Positions 26,301 to 34,914 of a DNA stretch of 64,000 bases are shown here, one piece after another. Source of the DNA: Tumebacillus_A lipolyticus (lineage in GTDB: Bacteria > Bacillota > Bacilli > Tumebacillales > Tumebacillaceae); contig NZ_JBHUIO010000005.1 in assembly GCF_042682745.1 (NCBI RefSeq), positions 682,001 to 746,000 on the forward strand, given 5' to 3'. The notes beneath the pieces were generated by a model. That model saw nothing but the letters and a program-made list of their open reading frames with translations, was not told the origin of the DNA and did no database searches. The translations under genes were made by a program, and so were the position numbers. Each line of letters begins with the position of its first letter. The stretch's first letter is position 1.

Positions 26301-29174
26301 TTTGATGTCGATCACTCGGCGGAAGAGCGCCTCTTCGATCTGCCGCAACTGGGCAGTTGCCGCTTCCTGTACCAGATCACGTAGGTCTGAAATCTCCCAT
26401 TCAAACGTCCACTCCGGCAATACCATCTGCGTTGGCGACTCACGGTTTACGCGATAGACGGTGCGCAATACCTCATGGCGCTCAATGATCTCTGTCAATG
26501 AACAACGCAACACCTCGACGTCTAACTCCCCATGCAATCGAACAGAGACCGGGATGTTATATGCGGCCGACTCAGGATCTAAGCTCTGCACAAACCAAAG
26601 GCGCTCTTGTGTAAACGACAGCGGCAAGTCGCGGCCGTGATCCGCTTTTCGAATCTGATTCGCGTGCCCAACTGCCTCAACGACCGACTGCTCGCGACTT
26701 TGCACCAATTGTGCCAACCCGACTACGGTCGGCGATTGGAAAAATTCGGTCAACAAGACGTTCACGCCAAATCGCTCCCAGATGCGAGAAGTCACCTGCG
26801 TCGCACGCAGCGAATGACCGCCAAGCATGAAGAAATCATCGGTCGTGCTAACTTCCTTCATCTGCAGGATCTCACACCAGATGTTGGCAATCTGCTGTTC
26901 TGTCCTATTTTTAGGAAGTTGCAGTTTATCCAGCGCTGTCGATATCGAGAAATTTGGGACAGGTAATGCTTTGACGTTCACTTTGCCGTTCGGAGTTAGC
27001 GGCAGTTGATCGAGTTTGACAAAGGTAGCCGGCACCATGAAGTGCGGCAGTTTGCTGCTCGCATACGTGTAAAGCTCCATCGATCCGACACTTTCATCTT
27101 CTGGCACGTAGTACGCGACGATCACCTTGTCTTCCGCATTCAGATCCTGCACTGTCACGACTGCATCGAGCACTCCCTCATGAGAGGCGATTACCGACTC
27201 GATCTCGCCAAGTTCGATCCTCAGGCCGCGAATCTTCACTTGACTGTCCAAGCGGCCGATAAATCGCAACTCACCATTTCGATCATAGCGAACGAGGTCA
27301 CCTGTTCGGTACATCCTGGCCCCTTGTGTCATTGCATACGGATCTTGGAGAAAGCGCTCGGCTGTAAGATTCGGACGATTGAGGTACCCGCGAGCCACAC
27401 CGACACCGCCGATATACAGTTCGCCCGACATGCCGGCCGGCACCGGCTGCAGCCGAGCATCCAACACATAGAGACGCGCCCCAGGCACGGCTCGACCGAT
27501 TGACGGTTCTCTCCCGTCCGGCTCGCAGCGGGCAATCGTCGCGCAGACAGACGCTTCAGTAGGACCGTATGCATTATAGAAAGCCGCTTGCGACCAACGT
27601 TTGACGATCTCGGCAGAGCAAGGTTCGCCTCCAGAGATGATCGTTCTCAGCGTCGGCACATCATCCGGCGAGACCACGCTCAAGACGGCTGGCGGCAACA
27701 GCCCGGTCGTCACCAAGCGTTCATTGACCACGGCGATCAGGCTGTCCATGGTCGTCAGATGCAGAGAAGCACCGGAGAGCAAAGCCATAAAAATCTCCCA
27801 CACTGATGCGTCAAAGCTCAGCGAAGCAAACTGCAACACCCGGCTATCACGTTTCAGATCAAATGTCTGGATTGCCGACAGCGCGATATTGATCAACCCG
27901 CGATGTGGCACCATGACCGCCTTGGGCCTCCCCGTAGAGCCGGATGTATAAATGATGTAGGCCAACTGATCCACCTGCACATCCGTCTTTGGCGCTTGGC
28001 GATCCTGTTCAGCCAGCACCGCCTCCATCTCACGCGGGAACAACAGCGCAGTGCCGACATCGTGTGCGATTCCCCACTTTCCACGCAGATAGCTCTCCGT
28101 GAGCAGATATTTCGGCTTTGCGTCTGCTAGCATATACTCCAAACGATCCACCGGGTACATCGGGTCCATCGGCACATACGCAGCTCCCGCTTTCAAGACA
28201 GCGAGCACCGCCACCAACTGCTCGAAGGAGCGGTCGAGCGAGATGCCGACGAGATCCTCCCGCTGTACCCCCGCAGCGATCAAGTAATGGGCCAATTGAT
28301 TGGCGCGCTCATCTATCTCTCGGTAGGTGATTTCTTCCGATTCAAAGGTGGCGGCCACCGCTTGAGGTTGCTGTTGCACGATGCGCTCCACTAAACGGTG
28401 AACAGCTTCCTCACCATTCTGCAGAGCCGGCTTACTGTTCCACTCGATCAGGATTTGGCTGCGTTGCGCTTCCGTCAACAAAGGCAGATCGCCGAGCAGA
28501 GCATCCGGACAAACGACCGCTCCTTCCAACAACAGGCGCAACTGATCGGCAATCCGCATGGCCGTCCTGCTCTCAAACAGCGCCTGCTTATACTCAATCG
28601 CCATAAGCAGGTCACCTTCAGCCTCGCTGACGAGCAAGGACAGTTCGTACGGGGATTCCATCCGCGCCATCATCAGGTCCGCCTGCCGTTCAAATGTAAC
28701 TTGGAAGAGCGGGTGGCGGCTCGGATTTGTGTCCAGACCGAGTGCCTCGGCGATCTCCTCTACGGTCAGACCAACATGACAGCGAGCCTCCTCTTGTGCC
28801 GCCTGAACATATGACACCAACTGCGCAAACGACAACTCTTCTTCCAGATTCAAGTACATTGGCATTACACCGTCGATGCCGATCACCAGTTCCTCTTGTC
28901 GGCTGTACCGATGCAACAGCGTGACATAAGCGGCCAGTACTACATCGGAGAGCTCCGCCTGCAGTTCGCGACCAAGCCTCTCCGCCTGATCTTTCAAGAC
29001 GGTCGGCCAGGAGCAGACATACCGTTGAACAGCCAGCGTCTGCCTAGCCGATCGCAAGCGATCCACTGGCAATTCAATCGCCAGCGGCGCGTATTTTAAC
29101 TGACTCCAATACATCTCATCTAGATTCACCGGCTTAACTCCGCCGCGTTCCTTCATAGCCTCCGTTCGGATCAC
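23349..29174 (-). CDS. NRPS, half-C-A-PCP-C-A-PCP
   Basis: About 1941 residues from GTG 29174 (AAAGGAG eight bases upstream; an ATG or GTG nearby is also possible). It begins with only the C-terminal half of a condensation domain (MYWSQLKYAPLAIELPVDRLR onward), lacking HHxxxDG. Then A1 (YTSGSTGRPKAV near 409), PCP1 (LGGHSLRATQ), a full C domain (FHHIAFDGWSLG near 986), A2 (FTSGTTGKPKG near 1466) and PCP2 (IGGHSLKVIR near 1853), ending in an acidic tail GEEEEEQ. Pocket residues read by eye: A1 D A W L I G A V C, like hydrophobic or aromatic codes; A2 D P R H A F F Q A, sharing the DPRH start of the Lys2 aminoadipate domain. First NRPS protein of the operon. Confidence 0.93.
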   Translation of the reverse strand: MIRTEAMKERGGVKPVNLDEMYWSQLKYAPLAIELPVDRLRSARQTLAVQRYVCSWPTVLKDQAERLGRELQAELSDVVLAAYVTLLHRYSRQEELVIGIDGVMPMYLNLEEELSFAQLVSYVQAAQEEARCHVGLTVEEIAEALGLDTNPSRHPLFQVTFERQADLMMARMESPYELSLLVSEAEGDLLMAIEYKQALFESRTAMRIADQLRLLLEGAVVCPDALLGDLPLLTEAQRSQILIEWNSKPALQNGEEAVHRLVERIVQQQPQAVAATFESEEITYREIDERANQLAHYLIAAGVQREDLVGISLDRSFEQLVAVLAVLKAGAAYVPMDPMYPVDRLEYMLADAKPKYLLTESYLRGKWGIAHDVGTALLFPREMEAVLAEQDRQAPKTDVQVDQLAYIIYTSGSTGRPKAVMVPHRGLINIALSAIQTFDLKRDSRVLQFASLSFDASVWEIFMALLSGASLHLTTMDSLIAVVNERLVTTGLLPPAVLSVVSPDDVPTLRTIISGGEPCSAEIVKRWSQAAFYNAYGPTEASVCATIARCEPDGREPSIGRAVPGARLYVLDARLQPVPAGMSGELYIGGVGVARGYLNRPNLTAERFLQDPYAMTQGARMYRTGDLVRYDRNGELRFIGRLDSQVKIRGLRIELGEIESVIASHEGVLDAVVTVQDLNAEDKVIVAYYVPEDESVGSMELYTYASSKLPHFMVPATFVKLDQLPLTPNGKVNVKALPVPNFSISTALDKLQLPKNRTEQQIANIWCEILQMKEVSTTDDFFMLGGHSLRATQVTSRIWERFGVNVLLTEFFQSPTVVGLAQLVQSREQSVVEAVGHANQIRKADHGRDLPLSFTQERLWFVQSLDPESAAYNIPVSVRLHGELDVEVLRCSLTEIIERHEVLRTVYRVNRESPTQMVLPEWTFEWEISDLRDLVQEAATAQLRQIEEALFRRVIDIKAGLPFRIALVRITEKDHRLLLNFHHIAFDGWSLGVLFKELGTLYQRKSKGKHEPLAPLALQYLDYAVWLRETFAEQLDEQMTYWREHLQGMNGVLELPADRPRPPVPTYRGARHLFKVPSALAHSLRELSRQEGVTLYMTLLTCFKILLARLSGERDIAVGTPIANRTRPELEDLIGFFVNTLVMRTKLTDKKSFRELLQAVQMTALGAFSHQDIPFERLVEELQPERDMSRNPLFQVMFNMLNLPPIRLQMDDLTAEVYEDGGVMSKFDLTLYARELDDDSLEMDLVYSTDLFNEERMAEFGRQLLVIMEQAIADPDRKLKDLSLRTAHSASLLPSGVGEMAAVEELPVASRLTQTAKLLDVRIAVVDAEGEWSYGQLEARSNRIAHYLQANGLQRGEVVAVYAQRSAALLGALLGIHKAGGAFMILDPSYPVARLKDCFDLVKPRALLQIEGAGPLPVDLAERAKALICRLSLRGDGTDVADRLSVLPDEPLTMEITADDTAYIAFTSGTTGKPKGIVGTHGPLSHFLRWHTDMFEITSTDRFALMAGLAHDPLLRDLFTGVYAGGMLVIPHPDDMQDSKRLREFLIDKEVTILHLTPAMGTLIGEGAKAGRFTSLRLACFGGDMLTASDVRDLQLLAPNVCCVNFYGATETPQAMGYALVDGQTEKARLPIGRGIDGVELLIIGDGNRLLGVGELGEVYIRTPHLSKGYLHDERNTRTKYVANPFTGDPSDRLYRTGDLGRYLPDGQVELVGRSDRQVKVRGYRIELEEIEAVISRHREIWDTVAMLREDKLGDKQLVAYVVAPKLNEVKELRSFLQEHLPSYMVPSAILLLENIPLTPNGKVDQRQLPSPDHLQSGAAVYEPPRNETEAAVTEIWKEVLGVTQVSIFDNFFEIGGHSLKVIRVLSHVREQFGVDLPLRSFFEAPTIASLADVIALQQGELLDSDDIDQVMAQLRIMAGGDDARLQELIDALLGEEEEEQ

Positions 29175-29216
29175 TCGATACACTCCTTTGCAAATCTATT
29201 CATACAGTCCAAGCCA

Positions 29217-30377
29217 TCAAGCATGTACCGGTTGAGCAAACGTCTGCGGGAGGCTACTTGCCTTAGCCTCTTCAACACGAAGACGCCCAGCTTCCAGCCA
29301 CAAGCTGTGCACAGTGCCGTAGCGCATTGCTTCGACTGCACCCCGCGTATAGTACAGATGTGCCAACGCCATTTTCGTCATGCCAAACGACCCGTGAAAA
29401 TGTAACGACTCTCGCTCGGACTCCAACGCCAACTCCGCCGCCATTGCCAACGCTTCCGTCGCCGCACGCAATGCGTCCTCGCCCGTATCATCCAGCCACG
29501 CTGCCTGCTGCGCTTTTAATCGAACCGCCTCCAGACGTCCAGACAGTGAAGCCAACCGCATGCCTACCGCCTGATTGTCGATGATACGCTTGTCAAATTG
29601 GCGACGGAATGCAGTGTACTGTACCGCTTCCGACAGCGCGCCGCCAGCGATCCCTATTAGAAAGCCTGCTTGACGCATTCGAGCGCGCGCAGTCACAGAG
29701 CGCATGCGCTCATCCACTCGACCCACAAAGTCCTCCCGCCGCAGATGCAGACCGTCAAAATGCAGGTCGTACCAAGGAGATTTCGCCACATCCACACGGA
29801 CAGTCGAACTCATGCCGACTCGGTCGACAGGGATCAAAAACAACGACTCACCGCCCTCTAACGGGATCGACAGCAAGACTTCCTGCGCAGATCTCAGATG
29901 CTGCACGGACCCGCCGTCGCCGTCGACCGTCCAGCCGTCCGGCCCGTCTTCCACCCTCAATCGAGCTGTTTTCTCCGAGTTCGTCACCACACCGCTGGTC
30001 ACAATCGACAGCTCGCCTTCTGAGATCGCCTTAAGACGGGGGGCTTGTTCCTCGATGTACAGGGATAACACATCGGCAGCCACCAGCGTGTCCAGCAACG
30101 GATCTTGCCACACGACGGCTCCCAGTTCCTCACTGACCATCAGCATCACTTGTTGGCCTAGATCCATGCCGCCAGCGTCCACCGAGATGCCGAACGCAGG
30201 CACCCCCAGTTCGACTAATTGCCCATGAACTTGCGCAGTTGCAAAATCCGGACCGACACCTGCTGACAGACTGTCGATCTCCTTCATACCAGATTTGCCC
30301 TTGATCTTGCCGTTGTGCACGATTTGATGCACTGTGCGTTGCAGTTCTTTCATTAGCGGATCTACTTCCAGTTTCAT
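29217..30377 (-). CDS. Divergent acyl-CoA-dehydrogenase-like subunit
   Basis: A 386-residue flavoprotein-family member behind GGAGGAGAG. The C-terminal helical domain is recognisable (RMRQAGFLIGIAGGALSEAVQYTAFRRQFDKRIIDNQAVGMRLA), but the middle domain lacks the FAD-contacting TEPxxGSD motif and reads instead SIVTSGVVTNSEKTARL. Such a degenerate partner usually pairs with a complete subunit in heteromeric enzymes (ChsE/FadE-type pairs). The complete subunit is encoded 15 bases upstream. Likely substrate: an acyl or aminoacyl thioester on a carrier protein of this cluster, by inference. Confidence 0.8.
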   Translation of the reverse strand: MKLEVDPLMKELQRTVHQIVHNGKIKGKSGMKEIDSLSAGVGPDFATAQVHGQLVELGVPAFGISVDAGGMDLGQQVMLMVSEELGAVVWQDPLLDTLVAADVLSLYIEEQAPRLKAISEGELSIVTSGVVTNSEKTARLRVEDGPDGWTVDGDGGSVQHLRSAQEVLLSIPLEGGESLFLIPVDRVGMSSTVRVDVAKSPWYDLHFDGLHLRREDFVGRVDERMRSVTARARMRQAGFLIGIAGGALSEAVQYTAFRRQFDKRIIDNQAVGMRLASLSGRLEAVRLKAQQAAWLDDTGEDALRAATEALAMAAELALESERESLHFHGSFGMTKMALAHLYYTRGAVEAMRYGTVHSLWLEAGRLRVEEAKASSLPQTFAQPVHA

Positions 30378-30392
30378 GGCTCTCCTCCGTTC

Positions 30393-31547
30393 TTAGCGGT
30401 TGCCCATAAGTCCCATTTGGGCGATCGTCTCCAGCATCATCTCAGAGCTTCCTGCCGAGATCGTAAGACCCGGTGTCTCACGGTAGGCAGCTTCCAAACT
30501 CCCATACAGGTCTGAATAGCCGTGACCGTCCGCCATGCAAGCCTCAAATCCACGCAACTCTGTGCCGGTAAAGACCACTTCGCAGGCCAACTCGCTGGCA
30601 TACCATTTTGATGTTGCTGCCACGACCTCTTCAACCGCTCCCTTTTGCAATTGCTCCAAGACGCGATAGGTCATAAAGCGAGAGGCATCTAGCTTGCTGC
30701 TCAGTCGGGCCAATTCGATCAACGTCGTGTCGTCCTCAATCTGTCCTGAGTTCATTGCCTGATCCCAGATCATATCGAACCAACGTTGCGCGCGCACATA
30801 GTAGTCAAGTCCGGTCCGCTCGACCGCCAAGGCCTTGTTGATCAGCGACCACGCTCCGTCCAAATCGCCGATGATCGCGTCTGCATCAACACGCGCTCCA
30901 TCGAGAAGCACTTGATAAAAAGATTCATCCGCCATGCTGTCGATCGGTTGCAACGAGACGCCCTCTTGTCGCAAAGGCAACATGAACAATGTTAATCCTT
31001 CGTATTTGCTACCCTTATTCGATGTTCGTGCCGCACAGAGTCCGTAGTCTGTCAAATGCGTTTTCATGCTGTATACCTTTCGTCCGTAGATCGCATAGGT
31101 CCCGTCTTCCTGCCGCTCCGCTCTTGTTTCCAATGATCCGAGATCCGAGCCTGCACGCGGTTCTGTATACAGCACGCAGGCAAATTCCTCACCGCGCGCC
31201 ATCGGGAGCAAATATCGCTTCTTTTGCTCCTCGCTCGCAGACAGGAACAGTAACATGCCAACGATCTGAACGGAAATCACCTGCAAAGCTTCAGGAATCC
31301 CGTATCGGGACATTTCCTCGGCGACGATCGCCGACTCTAGCATCGTTCGCCCCTGACCGCCCAACTCAGTCGGCCAATTCGCGGCGAGCAGACCCTGTTC
31401 GCCCATCAAGCGATAAATCGAGCGGGCATCGTATTCTTCCGGGCGTTGCTTAATCTGATGAAGTTGCGCTTGTACAGAATCCGACTCAAAAAATGTTCGC
31501 ACCATTGTACGAAAGGCTTGCTGTTGCTCTGTAAATGAAAAATCCAC
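30393..31547 (-). CDS. Acyl-CoA-dehydrogenase-like enzyme, NRPS operon
   Basis: A 384-residue protein. The start chosen is GTG 31547 (MDFSFTEQQQAFR), nine bases after GGAGGG; the longer frame to 31601 lacks a ribosome site. The middle domain has YTEPRAGSDLGSLETRA, the flavin-binding TEPxxGSD signature, and the C-terminal domain keeps AVERTGLDYYVRAQRW and the late SSEMMLETIAQMGL block. First gene of the NRPS operon. Related enzymes desaturate acyl-CoAs or, in peptide and pyrrole pathways, carrier-bound aminoacyl groups; a dehydroamino acid or unsaturated acyl starter is therefore plausible. Confidence 0.85.
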   Translation of the reverse strand: MDFSFTEQQQAFRTMVRTFFESDSVQAQLHQIKQRPEEYDARSIYRLMGEQGLLAANWPTELGGQGRTMLESAIVAEEMSRYGIPEALQVISVQIVGMLLFLSASEEQKKRYLLPMARGEEFACVLYTEPRAGSDLGSLETRAERQEDGTYAIYGRKVYSMKTHLTDYGLCAARTSNKGSKYEGLTLFMLPLRQEGVSLQPIDSMADESFYQVLLDGARVDADAIIGDLDGAWSLINKALAVERTGLDYYVRAQRWFDMIWDQAMNSGQIEDDTTLIELARLSSKLDASRFMTYRVLEQLQKGAVEEVVAATSKWYASELACEVVFTGTELRGFEACMADGHGYSDLYGSLEAAYRETPGLTISAGSSEMMLETIAQMGLMGNR

Positions 31548-31970
31548 GTAAATATGCCCTCCTATACGGAAACTAAAATCAGTGGTTGTATTGATATACA
31601 ACTATTTACTGTATTTCCTATTTTTTAACAACGAAATTATTTTACTTCTTAATATCAAACCACGTCAATGTATATAGAAAAAATGTAATATTTGTTTTAT
31701 AATACAAAATAATAATACCCGCGCGCGATTTTAGACAAAAAAAGACCACGCCCTGTTTGGTCGAAGTCCCGTGTAGTTTTTTGGATTCAAATTTTTTATT
31801 TGGAGCTCCCCATCTTGTAGATCGCTGGCTTCCAGTTATGTATTAATACCTGGTATGCTGCACCAATAAATTGTAAAACGGAAAATGTATTGTAATATTT
31901 CAGAATAAATATTATGAATATTATAGAAAATATAAAAATACCTGACTCCTCATCGTATGGATGGATTAGG
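31548..31970. other. AT-rich promoter region of the NRPS operon
   Basis: About 420 bases of AT-rich sequence between the first NRPS-operon gene and the small gene at 31971. It must carry the leftward promoter; several TATAAT-like boxes exist but none is decisive. A minus-strand hairpin GACCA/TGGTC with a T7 tract (31737-31762) probably terminates the gene to its right. Nothing else is supported. Confidence 0.5.
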
Positions 31971-32135
31971 CTATACCGGCCATTTTTGCCCGACCCTCAA
32001 TTCAGTGTGATAGTCGAAAATCTTCATGGTATGAACGTACCGAATTCCTTCATATTCACACATTTCACATGTCTCGTAAAAAACCCACCGAGAATCTGCG
32101 TCCATTTCCACTAGGTCTTCCCCTAAGTCGTCCAT
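31971..32135 (-). CDS. Small CxxC protein, paralogue of the 38-kb gene fragment
   Basis: A 54-residue frame from ATG 32135 with GGGGTGGG upstream. It contains YETCEMCEYEGIRYVHTM and RVGQ. The block GIRYVHxMxxxDYxTxxRVGQ recurs in the broken gene at 37926-38144 (DGIRYVHIMQHPDYPTRVGQ), so they share ancestry. The CxxC followed by IRYVH suggests the N-terminal zinc knuckle of a longer protein, so this may be a truncated remnant. Function unknown. A T-rich hairpin follows at 31737-31762. Confidence 0.5.
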   Translation of the reverse strand: MDDLGEDLVEMDADSRWVFYETCEMCEYEGIRYVHTMKIFDYHTELRVGQKWPV

Positions 32136-32154
32136 TCCTACGCAGACCCACCCC

Positions 32155-32400
32155 TTATGCAGGATACCCTTTTATTCCATGACATGTAATGGCCCTGTCA
32201 AGCTCCTCCTGAGTACTAGCAGGCATGGATTCAAGCTTGGCACGTTCTACTTCTTCTTGTTTTTTGAGCTTCGTAAGTGTCTCTTCTTTCTTTGCCCTCG
32301 TCTGATCTGCTTCTGCAAAGTTGGCTTGGCTTACGATCATACCAGACAGAATTAAAAAAGCAGTGACAATCGTGACGGGCCATTTTTTAAGGTTTGCCAT
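32155..32400 (-). CDS. Small secreted protein
   Basis: 81 residues from ATG 32400, seven bases after GGAGGGG. A signal peptide (KKWPVTIVTAFLILSGMIVSQANFAEA) precedes a very charged helical stretch (TRAKKEETLTKLKKQEEVERA) and a short tail with one cysteine, ending CHGIKGYPA. I do not recognise a family. Size, export signal and short hydrophobic tail would fit a signalling propeptide or a small extracellular factor, but no cognate regulator gene adjoins it. Confidence 0.6.
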   Translation of the reverse strand: MANLKKWPVTIVTAFLILSGMIVSQANFAEADQTRAKKEETLTKLKKQEEVERAKLESMPASTQEELDRAITCHGIKGYPA

Positions 32401-32601
32401 GTTTACAACCCCTCCGTATCCTATTGTCAAGCCTCAGTAGTTGGCACCCGTTAAGTACTGAACAAAACGCTCTTTTTCTTACAATACTTTCCACTTCCCT
32501 ACCTTAACGCATACCAGACCATAGATCATGTATCTAAAAGCGTTCCAAAGTTTTAAGTACAACTATCACAACTCCTTATGAAGTCAGATATCTGCCAACT
32601 T

Positions 32602-32761
32602 GATTGAAGTCGGATAAGGGTTACTTCTTCTGACTTTCGATTACCATAACAAAGCACCCTCAAAAGTAACTTTCGGAACACTCAAGGTGTTTTCCTACGT
32701 CTACTTCTGAGGGTCTCTCTCTCAACTAAGACCATGACTATTTTGGTAGTAAGTTGGTCGA
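32602..32761. repeat. Dispersed intergenic repeat, copy 2
   Basis: Close match to 15021-15179. Inner arms CCCTCAAAAGTA (32657-32668) and TACTTCTGAGGG (32702-32713) keep the pairing with one mismatch. It begins 27 bases past the stop of the lipoprotein gene at 32789 on the minus strand, a position consistent with a transcription end. Confidence 0.8.
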
Positions 32762-32788
32762 GTAAACCTATGGCGAACTGTCCAGTTT

Positions 32789-34021
32789 TCACTTTAGGGA
32801 TTGCAGATCGAGCAAATGAATCCGAGTTGGGTAGATTCCGTTGAGCTTCGCTTGTCTACGCTCCTCTTCAGTTTGTGGGATCGGTGTCGTCCAGAACAGG
32901 TAGTTGTTGGTGACGTGAACCGCACTATATTCTGCATCCTTCTCTTCCAATGTTACAACCTTATCCAGTTTGCGGTCGTAGACTTGCACTTTGTCATTTG
33001 CTTTCCAACCAAGAATTCGATTTCCCATCGTTAGAAATTGCAGTGCATCTTCAGACCTCGTGGATTTAAGCAGTCTCTCCGTTCCCTGCTGATCGATCAA
33101 TGCGAGTTCCCAATGCTCCTGTGATCCACGTTGCAAGCCTGACCAAGCGATCGATTCACCATCCGTTGCGAAATGTGAAATGGATTTGCCTTCCGTAATT
33201 TGTTGGTTCTTGCCTCCTTTGTTCCAGAAGAGCGCACCATCATTTGTTTGATCATCACGCCCAATCCACAGCGCGAAGTCTTTCGAAAGCGCTGGGTTAC
33301 CACCCGGTTTGGCGAGGTCTGTCGTTTTGTCCGTTAGAATGTTGTATTTTTTCACAACAACCTGAACCCCTAGTTCTGGGGTTGGTTTGCCGACGCTCGG
33401 GCTCCAGACAAACTCATCCCCATATAACTTCGGCATCCACAGCGGACCATCAAACCCTCTTCCAATCTCATCCTTGAAAGATTCTGCAACGATACGGTCT
33501 TGTTTGGTTGAACGGTCATAGACGTGCATCTTCCAATTGACATAGCTGGTGTTATCGAGAGATTCGCTCCAGACGATCCACTTTTCATTCAGCGAGACAC
33601 CGATAGCTTGAGACGTTCCGGAAAGTGTCGAGATCACTTCGTACGTGTCAGTCTTAGGATCGTAAACGATCAAATCAAGAGGCTTTGTGACCGGCTTTTG
33701 CGTTGGCACCGCTCCAGCAATGAGACCGGCATCTGTTAGAGTGATCGGTGCCCACGCACGGCCATCAGGCAGAACTGCATCAAATGACTTTATTTTTGCA
33801 TCCTTCCAAGCATCCTGACGAGAAATCACTTCTGGTAGTTCACTACTTTTGCGATTCACTTTGAATTTATTCACCTTTTCTGGCTCTTGAGTCTCCTCGC
33901 CAATCGTTTGCTGAGAAGGAGAAGGGGACGGGGATACCGTCCCCTTCTCACAGCCAGCGACCATCAGTGAAAGTGTTAATCCAAGAGCTGAGATCACTGA
34001 CAGAGGCAGTTTTTTTACCAT
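32789..34021 (-). CDS. Lipoprotein with WD40/TolB-like propeller
   Basis: 410 residues from ATG 34021 (GGGAGAGG upstream). A lipoprotein signal, SVISALGLTLSLMVAGCEKG, is followed by a Ser/Pro linker and a repeating pattern of short beta units ending in W..D or Y-D-R-x-x-x-x (VYDPKTDTYEVIS, HVYDRSTKQDRIV, KYNILTDKTTDL, QVYDRKLDKVVTL), as in TolB-type beta propellers. It would sit on the outer face of the membrane. It overlaps the secreted protease gene by seven bases, so the two are co-expressed. It may be a binding or regulatory partner of that protease; this is inference. Confidence 0.75.
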   Translation of the reverse strand: MVKKLPLSVISALGLTLSLMVAGCEKGTVSPSPSPSQQTIGEETQEPEKVNKFKVNRKSSELPEVISRQDAWKDAKIKSFDAVLPDGRAWAPITLTDAGLIAGAVPTQKPVTKPLDLIVYDPKTDTYEVISTLSGTSQAIGVSLNEKWIVWSESLDNTSYVNWKMHVYDRSTKQDRIVAESFKDEIGRGFDGPLWMPKLYGDEFVWSPSVGKPTPELGVQVVVKKYNILTDKTTDLAKPGGNPALSKDFALWIGRDDQTNDGALFWNKGGKNQQITEGKSISHFATDGESIAWSGLQRGSQEHWELALIDQQGTERLLKSTRSEDALQFLTMGNRILGWKANDKVQVYDRKLDKVVTLEEKDAEYSAVHVTNNYLFWTTPIPQTEEERRQAKLNGIYPTRIHLLDLQSLK

Positions 34022-34914
34022 ATGATACCTCTCCCATCCACAATCGTGGCAACTTTTGTCGTAGTCAAAGTCGAATATCTCGGTACTTGGTTGCCCCACG
34101 TTAAAGCACTGCACCCCGATGCTGGATCAGCATAATGCGTGCTATCTCCATATGCCGAATATCCGTCGATGGCGAACCAATGCAAGATGGTCTGGTTGTC
34201 CGGATGACCATTCAAGTGTGGTCCATTCGGCACCTGATAGGCATCACCCGCTACACCATAGCCGTAGTCGATGTCAAACGTTACCTTGTCTTTGAACTCT
34301 GTTGTTGTAACCGAAGTGCCGTACGGCGAGTACCAACTGCCGCTGATGTAGTAATTGAGTGCATCCCGCATCGGGTACGTGCCGTTGTACCAAGGTGTTT
34401 CACCGTACGTATTGGTGCCCATATAAGCGGCCGTCTGACTCTGGCTCGCTTGGATACCTTTCGACTTGATGATGGCGCTGGCAGTCGCCGGTCCACAATA
34501 GTAACCGTTGATCTGCGCTTCTTGGATCAAGTTGGTAATGTAATTGCTCGAGTAGCGCGCTGCTTCAGGCTCAACTGCTGACACCATCGTTTGAAGAGTC
34601 GACGGATCATCCGCTTTGCTCGAAGCGGTGGGGGAGCGCTTCATTCCGCCGTGACGTTTCCCGAACTCTTCCACTCCCTTGTCAACTTCCTGCTTGGATC
34701 GTTTGCCTGCCCTCACTTCTTTATGCATTTGGACAAGCTTCTCTTTCTCTTTGATGATGGCTTGTGTTTGCGCATCGATCGGGTAGTCGATCCGTACCTT
34801 GGAGCCATCCGAGTTCACCCCGAGAACCTTGCTGTCAGAAGCATTGGCAGAGCTAGCCAATACAACCGGAAGTGCCAATGCCAACAGACTTGTGATTGCA
34901 ACCGCTTTTTTCAT
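34015..34914 (-). CDS. Secreted C39-like cysteine peptidase
   Basis: 299 residues with a Sec signal (AVAITSLLALALPVVLASSANA). After a charged propeptide-like stretch the catalytic domain begins near residue 135: INGYYCGPATASAI contains the presumed nucleophile Cys, and LHWFAIDGYSAYGDSTHYADP the His and Asp, as in C39-like (peptidase_C39_2) proteins. Exported members usually process or degrade extracellular peptides. Next in the operon is a propeller lipoprotein. The C39 link is by motif spacing only. Confidence 0.75.
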   Translation of the reverse strand: MKKAVAITSLLALALPVVLASSANASDSKVLGVNSDGSKVRIDYPIDAQTQAIIKEKEKLVQMHKEVRAGKRSKQEVDKGVEEFGKRHGGMKRSPTASSKADDPSTLQTMVSAVEPEAARYSSNYITNLIQEAQINGYYCGPATASAIIKSKGIQASQSQTAAYMGTNTYGETPWYNGTYPMRDALNYYISGSWYSPYGTSVTTTEFKDKVTFDIDYGYGVAGDAYQVPNGPHLNGHPDNQTILHWFAIDGYSAYGDSTHYADPASGCSALTWGNQVPRYSTLTTTKVATIVDGRGIIW

